Source: Pricia mediterranea
Lineage (GTDB): Bacteria > Bacteroidota > Bacteroidia > Flavobacteriales > Flavobacteriaceae
DNA: 64,000 bases
Reading direction: 5' to 3'
NCBI RefSeq assembly: GCF_032248455.1
Contig: NZ_JAVTTP010000001.1
Location: 2,416,501-2,480,500, forward strand
The translations under genes and the position numbers were made by a program. Below, in pieces: positions 1 to 8,895 of this stretch. The notes beneath the pieces are model-generated. The model was given only the letters and a program-made list of their open reading frames with translations, did no database searches and had not been told where the DNA came from. How positions within the stretch are numbered: the first letter of the stretch is position 1; the number at the start of each line of letters is the position of its first letter.

Positions 1-367
1 AGAAAAAGGCGTGGGCCAAGTTAAAAAAGGAGACTACCGTCTTGCCCAAGGAGTAACGGACAATCTGGACTTTTTTAATGGGAAGGTAGAGCAAAGGTTT
101 TATGTTGGTGATGGGCATTTTTTGAAGGGCATACCGAAATCCGAGGTCCCCCGCCAAATAATAGATTAGAAACTGGTTGACTATCAGGAGGGGATCGCCC
201 CATCCCGACTTTTCGATAAGATAGAACGCCCCGACCCCCATTGAGAGAAACACCACCATAAAATACAGGGCCATAAAGCCCATAAAAATCTTGAGGATCA
301 AGTTGGTTTTGAAAGAGGCGGCCCTAAAGAACGATTTCCATTGCAGGTTCAGGAAGTGTTTCAGCAT
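1..367 (-). CDS. DUF5687 family membrane protein, N-terminal part
   Basis: The frame is open from an ATG at 367 to the window edge (about 122 codons), so only the N-terminus is seen. It begins MLKHFLNLQWKSFFRAA, which I recognise as the start of the Bacteroidetes DUF5687 family, multi-pass inner-membrane proteins that often accompany an ABC ATPase. A hydrophobic segment (LKIFMGFMALYFMVVFLSM) lies at about residues 27-45 and a second around 63-75. The family resembles ABC exporter permeases, but its substrate is unknown. It is transcribed divergently from the reductase gene at 556. The family call rests on the N-terminal motif alone. Confidence 0.75.
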   Translation of the reverse strand, partial: MLKHFLNLQWKSFFRAASFKTNLILKIFMGFMALYFMVVFLSMGVGAFYLIEKSGWGDPLLIVNQFLIYYLAGDLGFRYALQKMPITNIKPLLYLPIKKVQIVRYSLGKTVVSFFNLAHAFF

Positions 368-471
368 CGGATTTGTAAAATTATGGGATAGACCCGTTTA
401 AAAGTAGCGTTTTGTTCTGAAATCAGGGACATGTTTTTCGCTTTTACGTTTTAAATCGATTTCCCAATCCG

Positions 472-479
472 TATTTTTG
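472..479 (+). promoter_or_regulatory. Putative -7 box for the PaaE-type reductase
   Basis: TATTTTTG matches the Bacteroidetes -7 consensus TAnnTTTG exactly. I see no clear TTTG/TTG -33 box at the right distance. The implied leader is about 70 nt. Confidence 0.4.
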
Positions 480-555
480 CAGTCCTCGGTGAGAGGTGGG
501 CCGTCGCAGTTGCGGATGACGGGCTAGATGCTTTTAAATTTTCAGCTGATATACT

Positions 556-1605
556 ATGGCAGATTTCCATCCCTTAACGGTCAAACACATTAAATCGCTT
601 ACTCCGAATTCGCTGGCGATTACCTTTAGTATTCCCAAAGAATTGATTCAGACCTTCGATTTTGTTCCGGGGCAGTACATTACCGTAAAAAAAGAGATAA
701 AGGGCAAAGAGCTGCGAAGATCGTACTCCATCTGCTCCTCGCCTAGAAGCGATTGCTTTACCATCGGGGTTAAAAAAGTGGACAAGGGTGTGTTTACCCA
801 TTTTGCACATACTCAATTAAAGGTGGGCGACACTTTGGAAGTTATGCCGCCAGAGGGCCGGTTTACGTTCCATGCTACCGATCGTCCCAAGACGATTGCC
901 GCTTTTGCGGCCGGCAGTGGAATTACCCCGATAATGAGTATCGCCAAGGCCGTATTGGATAGTCATCCCGAGAGTAGGTTTGTGCTGGTCTATGGCAATA
1001 AATCATTTGAACAGACGATGTTCTACACGGAATTGGTCAAGCTGGAACTGGAGCACTCAGACCGCTTCTTTACGTATTTTGTGACCAGTCAGACCCAGGA
1101 AGACGATTCGCGATTCGGCCGCATCGACACCGCTATGGTCAATTTCGTGCTCAAGAACAAGCACGCAGACACGGAGTTCGATGCCTATTACCTTTGCGGG
1201 CCCGAACCTATGATCAATCTGGTGTCCGACACCTTGAAGGAAAATGAGGTTCCCAAAGACAAAATACACTTCGAACTTTTTACCAGCAGTGGGATCCTGG
1301 ACGAACTTCCTGTCACGCCAGAAGGCATGACTCAACTTCATGTTACGGTCGACGACGAGGTTTTCGACCTGACCATGGACAAAAAAGAGAGGGTTCTCGA
1401 TGCCGTACTCAAAGAAAATATCGACGCCCCCTACTCCTGCCAAGGCGGAGTGTGCAGCACCTGTATCGCACGGGTCACGGAGGGCAAGGCCGAAATGGCC
1501 AAAAACCAGATTTTAACGGACGGCGAAATCGAGGAAGGATTTATCTTGACCTGCCAGGCGCACCCCTTGACCTCGGTTTTAAAAGTGGACTACGACGATG
1601 TGTAG
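556..1605 (+). CDS. PaaE-type NAD(P)H:ferredoxin oxidoreductase
   Basis: A 349-aa soluble electron-transfer protein moving electrons from NAD(P)H through FAD to a plant-type 2Fe-2S cluster. The order is FAD-binding beta-barrel (about 1-105, with RRSYSICSSP for flavin binding), NAD-binding lobe (about 110-235, AAGSGITPIMS and YLCGPEPMI), then a C-terminal ferredoxin domain with ligands C295, C300, C303 and C333. This architecture is that of PaaE, the reductase of phenylacetyl-CoA epoxidase, and of related HmpX-like reductases. No paaABCD genes are in the window, so its partner is unknown; flavobacterial homologues are often annotated simply as ferredoxin-NADP reductases. The start ATG gives a full-length family N-terminus. 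It appears to be monocistronic. Confidence 0.85.
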   Translation: MADFHPLTVKHIKSLTPNSLAITFSIPKELIQTFDFVPGQYITVKKEIKGKELRRSYSICSSPRSDCFTIGVKKVDKGVFTHFAHTQLKVGDTLEVMPPEGRFTFHATDRPKTIAAFAAGSGITPIMSIAKAVLDSHPESRFVLVYGNKSFEQTMFYTELVKLELEHSDRFFTYFVTSQTQEDDSRFGRIDTAMVNFVLKNKHADTEFDAYYLCGPEPMINLVSDTLKENEVPKDKIHFELFTSSGILDELPVTPEGMTQLHVTVDDEVFDLTMDKKERVLDAVLKENIDAPYSCQGGVCSTCIARVTEGKAEMAKNQILTDGEIEEGFILTCQAHPLTSVLKVDYDDV

Positions 1606-1759
1606 GCGTCCTCTGGAACGACTTGAGCGATGGAAAGTACGGTAGACTGTATTTTATAAGAACGACAACCTTCCCGTACCGCCTTTTATTTGGCCGCCTT
1701 TTCAAACCTATTGCATCAAGAATAATAGCTGTTGGATTCAATCCGTAGGGGAGGTTTCC

Positions 1760-1767
1760 TAATTTTG
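1760..1767 (+). promoter_or_regulatory. Putative -7 box for the exported protein at 1892
   Basis: TAATTTTG is an exact TAnnTTTG match, about 125 nt before the chosen start. A TTG at 1732-1734 is 25 nt upstream, further than the usual 19-21. The rest of the 286-nt gap (1606-1891) shows nothing else convincing. Confidence 0.35.
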
Positions 1768-1891
1768 AACGAATAAACTGCCTTGAAGAACAAATTATGT
1801 CAAATTTAGGATGAGATTATGCCGTCCTCCAGAATGCATTGATATATTGGCAAATAAAAATTCTTCGTTCTCGCCGTTATCTTCAGAAACT

Positions 1892-2731
1892 ATGTTTTTT
1901 AAACCTTTTATATCCAACGCATCCGATCCGCTCCTATGGCTGTTTGCCGCAATATTCTTTTTAGGTGCCGAATCGACTCCCTTACGTGCACAGGCATCTC
2001 TTTCCAACGCAGGGGACGGGTTAAGTCAGGCAACGAATTCCCAGGATAGCCGGTTCTTGGAGAAAGTCCCGATTAACCTAGTTGTCGCTCGGGTGAAGGA
2101 AATTCCTACCGATGCAACAAATTTCGCCATTCCCCGAAAGCCCCTTCACCTCAAGCCGGAATATCCAGTCGCCCGACAAATCGTTGAAAATTACTATAAC
2201 AGTATAAATAAAAATCCTGGAGGAGATTGCTTGGTCGTCAGTAAAAGCCGTTTTGCAAAGGCCTACGAAGATGTTTACGGCCGGCCGTTTTACAAAGACT
2301 TGCCAGATGCCATCGCTACGAAGCAGTTGACGCCTCATCAGGTGTTCAACAACCTGTTCATTACCGCAACGAAATCAGATGCGGAATGGCGTGACCTGCC
2401 CTTCGAGTACAGGGCCAAAGGCAACGCCGGTGCAGTTGCGATCGCAGGTCTTGGGGAATTGGTCGATACCGAAGGAATATGGAGCGGAAAACTTCGTCCC
2501 GGGGCGCTGGTACAGGTATGGCGGTTGCGGGAAGATTACGAAAAAGTGCGTCATGGAGCCGAGGTGCTCGATTTTGACCCTTACGGGCACTCCTTTATTT
2601 TCCTTGGCTACGAACTCGATAAGAAGGGAGCCATAAAGGGACTGAGAATTGCCGATCAGGGCTACCAAAGCTATCGGCCCTTAGTGCCCCGCGATTATGA
2701 AGTGTGGTGGGGGGTCAATCTCAAGATATAG
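1892..2731 (+). CDS. Exported protein of unknown function, possible papain-like fold
   Basis: I do not recognise a named family. An in-frame start exists at 1811, but the ATG at 1892 begins a good signal peptide (MFFKPF, hydrophobic WLFAAIFFLG, cleavage near LRAQA), so I start there (279 aa). The mature part has a Gly-Gly-Asp-Cys segment (GGDCLVVSKSRF), a stretch reading LRPGALVQVW, and near the C-terminus GHSFIFLGYE followed by RIADQGYQSY. A Cys early, then a His in a hydrophobic strand, then a polar residue is the order used by NlpC/P60 and CHAP amidases, so an exported Cys hydrolase is possible. This is inference from motif order only. The next gene has a similar arrangement. Confidence 0.55.
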   Translation: MFFKPFISNASDPLLWLFAAIFFLGAESTPLRAQASLSNAGDGLSQATNSQDSRFLEKVPINLVVARVKEIPTDATNFAIPRKPLHLKPEYPVARQIVENYYNSINKNPGGDCLVVSKSRFAKAYEDVYGRPFYKDLPDAIATKQLTPHQVFNNLFITATKSDAEWRDLPFEYRAKGNAGAVAIAGLGELVDTEGIWSGKLRPGALVQVWRLREDYEKVRHGAEVLDFDPYGHSFIFLGYELDKKGAIKGLRIADQGYQSYRPLVPRDYEVWWGVNLKI

Positions 2732-2921
2732 AACAACTTATACGTTAAATCTTTACGATTTTTACCGTTTCTATTCAATCTATCTCCAAGTTTTACGTTA
2801 CTATTGCATAACCATGTCGCTCAAGTACTTCAGACGGTCTTGTTAAAGTACAAGCGATTCCAAATTTATTTTGTTTCAGGAAATTCTGAGTAGAATCATG
2901 GGATATTCTTAAGGGTAGTAT

Positions 2922-3695
2922 ATGCGATTTATACTTAGCATTCTTTTTTTGTGCAGCGGAATTCAAGGCTTCGCTGTGACATTGAACGATGCTAATTCCC
3001 ATGAAAGTGATGTCCGGATTTCAGCCTTTGCGGCTGCCGTTATCACAATGAAGCTGGAAGACCCCAAAGCCTACAATAATCCCGATTCCCTCACATATGT
3101 GGCCACCAAGGCACAGGCGGATTTTATCAGGATACGCCTGCGCAACGCCTTCAAGGAAAACCGCATCAGCATCGACAGTGTAAAGAGGAGCTTCGGCCGG
3201 CACCTGACCGACCGGATCATTCCTTTTTGGTATGGAACCGGATGGAGTTTCGGGGGGCACACATCCATTCCCAAAAAGGGGAAGATTGCCTGCGGCTATT
3301 TCATCGCTACGACGCTGAAAGACATGGGCCTAAACCTGAACCGGTTCAGGTTGGCACAAAAATCACCCCTTGACGAGGCACGGGCGTTGAGCTGCGGCTC
3401 TGAGATTACGACCATCGCACACGAAGACTCCGAAAAAGCTTTGTCAGAAATAAAAGGGCATGTACGGCCAGGTGTGTATTTTATAGGTTTCGATACGGGC
3501 CACGTGGGTTTTTTGGTCAAGAAAAAAGAGAAGATTTTCTTGGTACATTCCAATTATCTTTCCCCCGTCTCGGTATGTATCGAACCTTTGGAGACCGCCA
3601 AAATCCTTAAAACCTTCAAGAAGTTTCACCTGGTCGACATTTCGCATAACGATAGGCTGATCGAGAAATGGTTGAACAACGAGGTCGTGTTATGA
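2922..3695 (+). CDS. Exported NlpC/P60-like protein
   Basis: A 257-aa protein with an N-terminal signal peptide (MRFILSILFLCSG, cleavage near residue 18-20). The central part reads GTGWSFGGHT, then C124 in ACGYFIATTL, then H194 in DTGHVGFLV, then HSN at 209-211. A Trp-Gly-Gly element before a helix-starting Cys, followed by a His on a strand, is the NlpC/P60 pattern (peptidoglycan or amide hydrolases of the papain fold). I infer a periplasmic or secreted Cys amidase/peptidase; substrate unknown. The gene lies 190 nt after a similar exported protein on the same strand and converges with dprA with only 6 nt between stop codons. Confidence 0.6.
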   Translation: MRFILSILFLCSGIQGFAVTLNDANSHESDVRISAFAAAVITMKLEDPKAYNNPDSLTYVATKAQADFIRIRLRNAFKENRISIDSVKRSFGRHLTDRIIPFWYGTGWSFGGHTSIPKKGKIACGYFIATTLKDMGLNLNRFRLAQKSPLDEARALSCGSEITTIAHEDSEKALSEIKGHVRPGVYFIGFDTGHVGFLVKKKEKIFLVHSNYLSPVSVCIEPLETAKILKTFKKFHLVDISHNDRLIEKWLNNEVVL

Positions 3696-3701
3696 CCCGT
3701 C

Positions 3702-4814
3702 CTAGACGGCCTCGAACATTTTTCCAGGCAAGGGCCGCACGACCCCTTTTATTTCCATGTTCAATAAGGTAGATGATACCTTGAACACCGGTAATCGACA
3801 TTCCAGCGCAATGGTATCCAGCAATTGTTTGCCGTCCCTAAGCAGATAATCGTGGATCGCTCGCTCGGTATCGTCCAATCCCACGAAAAGCTGCTGTTGC
3901 GCATTTTGGTTCTTTTTTTCTTCGACGTCCCAATTCAACAGATAGACCAGGTCGGCCGCCGAAGTCATCATATGGGCCCGATGTCGTTTGATGAGGTTGT
4001 TGCATCCCACGCTGTATTTATCATGGGTACGCCCCGGTACGGCGAAGACATCGCGATCATAGCTGTTGGCAATATCCGCTGTGACCAAACTGCCCCCTCT
4101 TTCCGCGGATTCTACTACTACCGTAGCCTCGCTCATACCCGCAATGATGCGGTTCCGCTTTAGAAAATGCTCCCTTTCCGGCTGGCTCGTACTCCAGAAC
4201 TCGGTGTAAAATCCCCCATTTTTCTCGACATCCCTAATGTATTTGGCATGTGCTTTCGGATAGATTTGGTTGAGGCCGTGCGCCAGACATCCGATGGTTT
4301 GCAGGCCGTGTTTTACCGCCGCTCTCTGAACCGTAATATCGACTCCATAGGCAAATCCGCTCACGATAATCGGGTTCAGGGGAGCGATGTCTTCAATGAA
4401 TTTCTCGCAGAAAGCCCTGCCGTAGCTTGTTATTTGACGGGTACCGACAACACTGATAATTTTTCGCCCTGTCAATTCGATATTCCCGCGTTGGAACAAC
4501 AGCACGGGACTATCGGAGCAGTGTTTCAGGTATTCGGGATGTCGGGCATCCAAGAAATACGTGTATTCGATTTGATTTTTTTCGATGTATTCATACTCCG
4601 CTTCGGCAGCCTCCCGATGTTGCGCATCGTAGAGTCCGCTTAGGGTGTAAGAGCCGATGCCGTCTATTTTCAATAGCCGTTGCCGCTTATCGGCGAAGAC
4701 CGCAGCGGGGCTCCCGCAATAGGATATCAGTTTTTTTGCGGTCACATCGCCTATATTCGGAACATGCTGCAGCCGTAAGACCGATATAAGCTCATTTTCG
4801 TCCATTTCGTTCAT
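3702..4814 (-). CDS. dprA: DNA-processing protein DprA (Smf)
   Basis: DprA binds incoming single-stranded DNA and loads RecA during natural transformation. The N-terminal part has HhH-like elements (VPNIGDVTAKKL, IDGIGSYTLSG). The Rossmann-like core carries SVVGTRQITSYG, SGFAYGVD and the signature ERGGSLVTADIA, followed by AVPGR. A winged-helix tail (DML1-like) closes the protein, about 370 aa in all, normal for the family. The longest frame begins at a TTG at 4829 that lies inside an exact -7 box (4827-4834), so I use the ATG at 4814; another ATG at 4805 is possible. It is transcribed divergently from the HU-like/SPOR gene. Confidence 0.93.
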   Translation of the reverse strand: MNEMDENELISVLRLQHVPNIGDVTAKKLISYCGSPAAVFADKRQRLLKIDGIGSYTLSGLYDAQHREAAEAEYEYIEKNQIEYTYFLDARHPEYLKHCSDSPVLLFQRGNIELTGRKIISVVGTRQITSYGRAFCEKFIEDIAPLNPIIVSGFAYGVDITVQRAAVKHGLQTIGCLAHGLNQIYPKAHAKYIRDVEKNGGFYTEFWSTSQPEREHFLKRNRIIAGMSEATVVVESAERGGSLVTADIANSYDRDVFAVPGRTHDKYSVGCNNLIKRHRAHMMTSAADLVYLLNWDVEEKKNQNAQQQLFVGLDDTERAIHDYLLRDGKQLLDTIALECRLPVFKVSSTLLNMEIKGVVRPLPGKMFEAV

Positions 4815-4826
4815 AAAGAGCGAATT

Positions 4827-4852
4827 CAAAGTTATTCACAAAGCGCATCAAA
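4827..4852 (-). promoter_or_regulatory. Putative dprA promoter
   Basis: On the minus strand TAACTTTG (4834-4827) matches the -7 consensus exactly. A TTTG at 4852-4849 lies 14 nt upstream, closer than the usual 19-21, so the -33 assignment is weak. The start codon at 4814 would follow the box by 12 nt. Confidence 0.45.
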
Positions 4853-4919
4853 TATAATGTTAATAAATAGTAAGCGGGCGGCTGGTATCCCCATTTAAAT
4901 TTTATAATCTTTGTACCAG

Positions 4920-5879
4920 ATGGCACTAGAACACTATATATCTGAACTGCTTTACCGCTACAACTGCGTTGTGGTGCCGGGTTTCGGCGCGTTTTTGACC
5001 CAACCGAGGTCCGCCGTCATCCATGAAGAAACCCAGACCTTTTATCCTCCGATGAAAAGGGTATCCTTCAACCAGCAGCTGGTGGCCAATGACGGGCTGT
5101 TGGTGTCCCATATGGCAGAAGTCCAAAAAACCACTTTCGAAGACATGCTAAAGCAGGTCGAGGAAGAGGTGGCAGATTGGATCTCAAGACTGCAAAACGG
5201 GGAGCGGCTCGAGTTGGCCCAAATCGGTGAAGTCTGGTCCGGTGCCGAGGGGAGGATACAGTTTCAGCCTTCCGGAAAAACCAATTATCTGATGGCTTCC
5301 TACGGGATGTCCTCTTTTGCCGCCGTTCCGGTAGCTCGGGAAACCATGAAAGAAGAGGTGGCCGCTTTGGAAGAAAAGACTCCTTTTGCCTTCACGCCCG
5401 AAACTCGCAAAAGTGTAGCGGCCCGACCCTATTTAAAATATGCGGCGGTCGTCTTGTTGGCGCTTACTGCCGGGGTGGCAGGCTTCCAGTTCTACCAGGC
5501 CGACCGGAACAATCATCAGTTGGTGCGCGAAGAGGCGCAGCAACAGGTTTCCAAACGTATTCAGGAGGCCACTTTTTTCGACACCGACCCGTTAGAGCTG
5601 CCTACGATTACCCTGAAAACCACAAAGAAGTCGGTAACGGACAAAGCGGGACAAAAAATACACCACATAATTGCTGGCGCATTCCGCTATAAAACCAATG
5701 CCGATAAAAGAATAGCACAGTTGCAAAAGCTGGGTTTCAACCCCTCCTATATCGGAACCAATCCTTTCGGACTGCATATGGTAGCGTACGACAGCTTTAA
5801 TGATGCGCAAAAAGCCTTGAGTGAACTTCATCGGGTCAAACGCTCCCAAAAAGATGCTTGGTTAAAGTCCGTCAGGTGA
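4920..5879 (+). CDS. HU-CCDC81-like and SPOR domain membrane protein
   Basis: A 319-aa Bacteroidetes-type protein. The N-terminus (LEHYISELLYRYNCVVVPGFGAF) is typical of the bacterial HU-CCDC81 domain pair (about 1-135), relatives of HU-type DNA-binding folds. A single membrane segment follows (about 178-194, AAVVLLALTAGVAGFQF), then a C-terminal SPOR domain (about 250-319, HHIIAGAFRYKTNADKRI) that binds peptidoglycan with denuded glycan strands at division sites. The topology puts the HU-like domains in the cytoplasm and SPOR in the periplasm. The ATG at 4920 is preferred over a TTG at 4911, because TTTG at 4910-4913 looks like the end of a -7 box. The precise function is unknown. Confidence 0.85.
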   Translation: MALEHYISELLYRYNCVVVPGFGAFLTQPRSAVIHEETQTFYPPMKRVSFNQQLVANDGLLVSHMAEVQKTTFEDMLKQVEEEVADWISRLQNGERLELAQIGEVWSGAEGRIQFQPSGKTNYLMASYGMSSFAAVPVARETMKEEVAALEEKTPFAFTPETRKSVAARPYLKYAAVVLLALTAGVAGFQFYQADRNNHQLVREEAQQQVSKRIQEATFFDTDPLELPTITLKTTKKSVTDKAGQKIHHIIAGAFRYKTNADKRIAQLQKLGFNPSYIGTNPFGLHMVAYDSFNDAQKALSELHRVKRSQKDAWLKSVR

Positions 5880-5995
5880 CCTCTTCTTGAATTAATCGAA
5901 ATCCATAGCAAATATAGTAGTCATACCATTGCGTCCTTTTGGCACCATTTTCCTTTTTAAAATGGCTCTAAATACGTAACTAAAATCCCGATAAG

Positions 5996-6027
5996 TTTGT
6001 TAAACAGTCCGCTTTAAAGTAAATTTG
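5996..6027 (+). promoter_or_regulatory. sdhCAB promoter
   Basis: TTTG at 5996-5999, 20 nt, then TAAATTTG at 6020-6027: an exact fit to the Bacteroidetes -33/-7 promoter in both boxes and spacing. It predicts a transcription start near 6031 and a leader of roughly 115 nt before sdhC. Confidence 0.8.
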
Positions 6028-6071
6028 TGAAGATTCCAAACTCGTAGCGCATCTTAAATCGTACGTTATGC

Positions 6072-6093
6072 CCAGCCGGTATCTGTCGGCTGG
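6072..6093 (+). promoter_or_regulatory. Hairpin in the sdh leader
   Basis: CCAGCCG (6072-6078) and CGGCTGG (6087-6093) form a perfect 7-bp GC-rich stem with an 8-nt loop, about 40-60 nt into the predicted sdh transcript. There is no U tract, so it is not an obvious terminator. It could be a leader structure controlling stability or translation, or a binding site. Confidence 0.45.
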
Positions 6094-6114
6094 ATCGCAT
6101 TAAAAACTGACATT

Positions 6115-6126
6115 GGAAGCGCTTCC
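6115..6126 (+). promoter_or_regulatory. 12-bp palindrome before sdhC, LacI-operator-like
   Basis: GGAAGCGCTTCC is a perfect 12-bp palindrome ending 18 nt before the sdhC start codon. With flanking bases it reads TGGAAGCGCTTCCT, close to the general LacI-family operator pattern TGnAAnCGnTTnCA. In RNA it could also fold back and block ribosome entry. No LacI-family regulator is encoded in the window. Confidence 0.4.
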
Positions 6127-6144
6127 TAATTCCAACTTTAAACA

Positions 6145-6813
6145 ATGAGCGGATTGGTTAAATCTTCGATAGCCCGAAAAGTGGTTATGGCCCTTTCGGG
6201 TCTTTTCTTGGTCTTCTTTTTGGCACAACATTTCACGATCAACGTCACCTCGGTACTTGCTCCCGATACCTTTAATGAGTGGTCACATTTTATGGGCTAC
6301 AACGGGCTGGTGCAATTTATATTGCAACCTGTTCTTATTGCGGGCGTTATCGTCCACTTTGTAATGGGTATTGTGCTCGAAATCCAAAACAACAAGGCAA
6401 GGGCGATAAAGTATAAAAAATACACTGGGAGTGCCAATGCCAGCTGGATGTCGCGCAACATGATCATCACCGGACTGGTCGTACTCGCGTTTCTAGGACT
6501 GCATATGTACGATTTTTGGGTGCATGAGATGGACTATAAGTACCTTTCGGCGAATCCGGAAGATCCGACCCGGTACTTTGAGGAGACCGCGTACAAGTTC
6601 GAATCGGTTTGGAGAACCGCGATCTACGTTGTTTCATTCGTATTCTTGGCCTTGCACCTATGGCACGGCTTCGGCTCTTCTTTTCAAAGTATGGGCGTAA
6701 ACAACAAATACACCCCTGCCATTGTAGGTTTCACCAAAATATATGCGATAGCAATCCCCGCAGGTTTTATTTTTATCGCGCTTTACCATCATTTTAATCC
6801 GATAACACAGTAG
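6145..6813 (+). CDS. sdhC: Succinate dehydrogenase cytochrome b subunit (B558 type)
   Basis: Membrane anchor of succinate:quinone oxidoreductase (complex II), 222 aa with five predicted membrane helices, binding haem b and passing electrons to menaquinone. Candidate haem-ligand histidines lie in AQHFTINV, IVHFVMGIV, LGLHMYDFW and LHLWHGFGSS. One long polypeptide in place of separate SdhC and SdhD is the di-haem B558 form known from Bacteroidetes, Bacillus and Wolinella. It is the first gene of sdhCAB; sdhA begins 3 nt after its stop, so translation is probably coupled. The well-defined promoter is at 5996-6027. Confidence 0.93.
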   Translation: MSGLVKSSIARKVVMALSGLFLVFFLAQHFTINVTSVLAPDTFNEWSHFMGYNGLVQFILQPVLIAGVIVHFVMGIVLEIQNNKARAIKYKKYTGSANASWMSRNMIITGLVVLAFLGLHMYDFWVHEMDYKYLSANPEDPTRYFEETAYKFESVWRTAIYVVSFVFLALHLWHGFGSSFQSMGVNNKYTPAIVGFTKIYAIAIPAGFIFIALYHHFNPITQ

Positions 6814-6816
6814 ATA

Positions 6817-8820
6817 ATGGGCAAATTGGATTCTAAAGTCCCTTCAGGGCCGTTGGCCGATAAGTGGACGAAACATAAGAACGAAATCAACCTGGTCAAT
6901 CCGGCAAATAAACGGAATATTGATGTTATCGTGGTCGGCACAGGGCTTGCCGGGGGATCTGCTGCGGCGACCTTGGCCGAACTTGGTTATAACGTAAAGA
7001 CCTTTTGCTATCAAGATTCCCCCAGGCGCGCGCATTCCATCGCTGCACAGGGAGGGATCAATGCCGCGAAAAATTATCAGGGCGATGGGGATAGCGCGTA
7101 TCGATTGTTCTACGACACCGTAAAAGGGGGAGACTACCGTTCCCGTGAGGCGAACGTATATCGTCTGGCGGAAGAATCGGCAAATATAATCGATCAATGC
7201 GTGGCCCAAGGCGTGCCTTTTGCGCGGGAGTACGGCGGATTATTGGACAACCGCTCCTTCGGGGGCGTTTTGGTATCCCGGACCTTTTACGCCAAAGGCC
7301 AGACGGGCCAGCAGTTGTTATTGGGATGTTACGCTGCCATGAACCGGCAGATCAACCGGGGGAAAATCAAGCCTTACAACCGTCATGAAATGATGGATCT
7401 GGTCTTGGTAGACGGTAAGGCGCGGGGCATTATCGCCCGCGACCTGGTATCCGGGGAAATAGAACGCCACTCTGCCCACGCGGTGGTCTTGGCCACCGGA
7501 GGCTATGGAAACGTGTTTTTTCTTTCCACAAATGCCATGGGAAGCAACGTAATGGCCGCTTGGCGTGCGCATCGAAGGGGAGCCTATTTCGCGAATCCCT
7601 GCTTTACCCAGATACACCCCACCTGTATCCCCGTTTCGGGCGACCACCAGTCCAAATTGACCCTAATGTCCGAGTCCCTTCGGAACGACGGCCGCATCTG
7701 GGTGCCCAAACGCAAGGAAGATGCCGAGAATATTCGTCAGGGAAAATTAAAGCCGACCCAGTTAAAGGAGGAAGACCGGGATTATTATTTGGAACGTCGC
7801 TACCCCGCTTTCGGTAACCTGGTGCCGAGGGATGTAGCTTCAAGGGCCGCCAAAGAGCGCTGCGACGCCGGTTTTGGGGTCAACAAAACAGGCGAAGCCG
7901 TGTATTTGGATTTTGCATCCGCCATTGAGCGCTACGGAAAAGAGGAGGCTTTGACCCATGGAATGAAGGATGCCGATAACAAGACCATCACAAAATTGGG
8001 TAGGCAGGTGGTCGAGAACAAGTACGGCAACCTTTTTCAGATGTACGAGAAAATTGTTGATGAGAATCCGTATGAGACCCCTATGATGATCTATCCTGCC
8101 GTACATTATACCATGGGCGGACTGTGGGTCGATTATAATCTGCAGACTACCGTCGATGGTTGCTACTGTATCGGGGAAGCCAATTTCAGCGATCACGGGG
8201 CCAATCGATTGGGAGCTTCGGCTCTGATGCAAGGTTTGGCCGATGGTTATTTTGTTTTGCCCTATACGATCGGGGATTACTTATCCAACGATATCCGAAC
8301 CGGTGAAATATCTATCGATTCCCCGGAATTCGATCAGGCAGAGGAAGCGGTTAGGGAGCGTATCGAAAAATTGATGTCCGGCAGCGGCAAGCATTCAGTG
8401 GACCATTACCACAAGCTATTGGGCAAGATTATGTGGAACAAATGTGGGATGGCCCGGAATGCGGAAGATCTAACATCGGCCATAGATGACATTGCTGCGT
8501 TGCGGGAAGACTTTTGGGCCAATGTTAAAGTTACCGGAGTTGCGGACAGCTTGAACGCCGAATTGGAAAAGGCCGGCAGGGTTGCCGATTTTCTAGAATT
8601 GGGCGAACTTTTTGCCAAGGATGCGCTGCACCGTGATGAATCTTGCGGCGGACATTTCCGGGAAGAGTACCAAACGCCGGAAGGCGAGGCCTTACGGGAT
8701 GATGAAAATTTCAAGTATGTCGCAGCTTGGGAGTTCAAAGGCGAGCCTAAAAACGCGGTTTTGCATAAAGAAAACCTGAAGTACGAGAATATTGAACTGA
8801 AAACGCGCTCGTATAAATAA
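6817..8820 (+). CDS. sdhA: Succinate dehydrogenase flavoprotein subunit
   Basis: The 667-aa catalytic subunit of complex II, oxidising succinate to fumarate with covalently bound FAD in the cytoplasm. The dinucleotide motif [15 protein letters not shown] lies at about 40-55. The [10 protein letters not shown] motif at about 83-92 contains the His that carries the flavin. [11 protein letters not shown] and the [16 protein letters not shown] segment belong to the substrate and FAD region. The length and the insertion-rich C-terminus fit the Bacteroidetes SdhA group that pairs with a B558 anchor. It is followed, after 75 nt containing a short inverted repeat, by sdhB. Confidence 0.96.
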   Translation: MGKLDSKVPSGPLADKWTKHKNEINLVNPANKRNIDVIVVGTGLAGGSAAATLAELGYNVKTFCYQDSPRRAHSIAAQGGINAAKNYQGDGDSAYRLFYDTVKGGDYRSREANVYRLAEESANIIDQCVAQGVPFAREYGGLLDNRSFGGVLVSRTFYAKGQTGQQLLLGCYAAMNRQINRGKIKPYNRHEMMDLVLVDGKARGIIARDLVSGEIERHSAHAVVLATGGYGNVFFLSTNAMGSNVMAAWRAHRRGAYFANPCFTQIHPTCIPVSGDHQSKLTLMSESLRNDGRIWVPKRKEDAENIRQGKLKPTQLKEEDRDYYLERRYPAFGNLVPRDVASRAAKERCDAGFGVNKTGEAVYLDFASAIERYGKEEALTHGMKDADNKTITKLGRQVVENKYGNLFQMYEKIVDENPYETPMMIYPAVHYTMGGLWVDYNLQTTVDGCYCIGEANFSDHGANRLGASALMQGLADGYFVLPYTIGDYLSNDIRTGEISIDSPEFDQAEEAVRERIEKLMSGSGKHSVDHYHKLLGKIMWNKCGMARNAEDLTSAIDDIAALREDFWANVKVTGVADSLNAELEKAGRVADFLELGELFAKDALHRDESCGGHFREEYQTPEGEALRDDENFKYVAAWEFKGEPKNAVLHKENLKYENIELKTRSYK

Positions 8821-8839
8821 TGCATCGATTGAATTAATG

Positions 8840-8859
8840 TAACAATAGGTCTATTGTTA
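8840..8859 (+). repeat. Inverted repeat between sdhA and sdhB
   Basis: TAACAATAG (8840-8848), loop GT, CTATTGTTA (8851-8859): a perfect 9-bp AT-rich stem in the 75-nt gap. There is no U tract. A processing or stabilising element within the operon mRNA is one possibility. Confidence 0.5.
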
Positions 8860-8895
8860 TATTTTCAAATTGTTTACTTTTCAAATGGATAATTC

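Noticed and set aside
1452-1748. 98-codon frame overlapping the end of the PaaE-type gene
   Set aside because: Out-of-frame shadow of the ferredoxin domain, no homology that I recognise.
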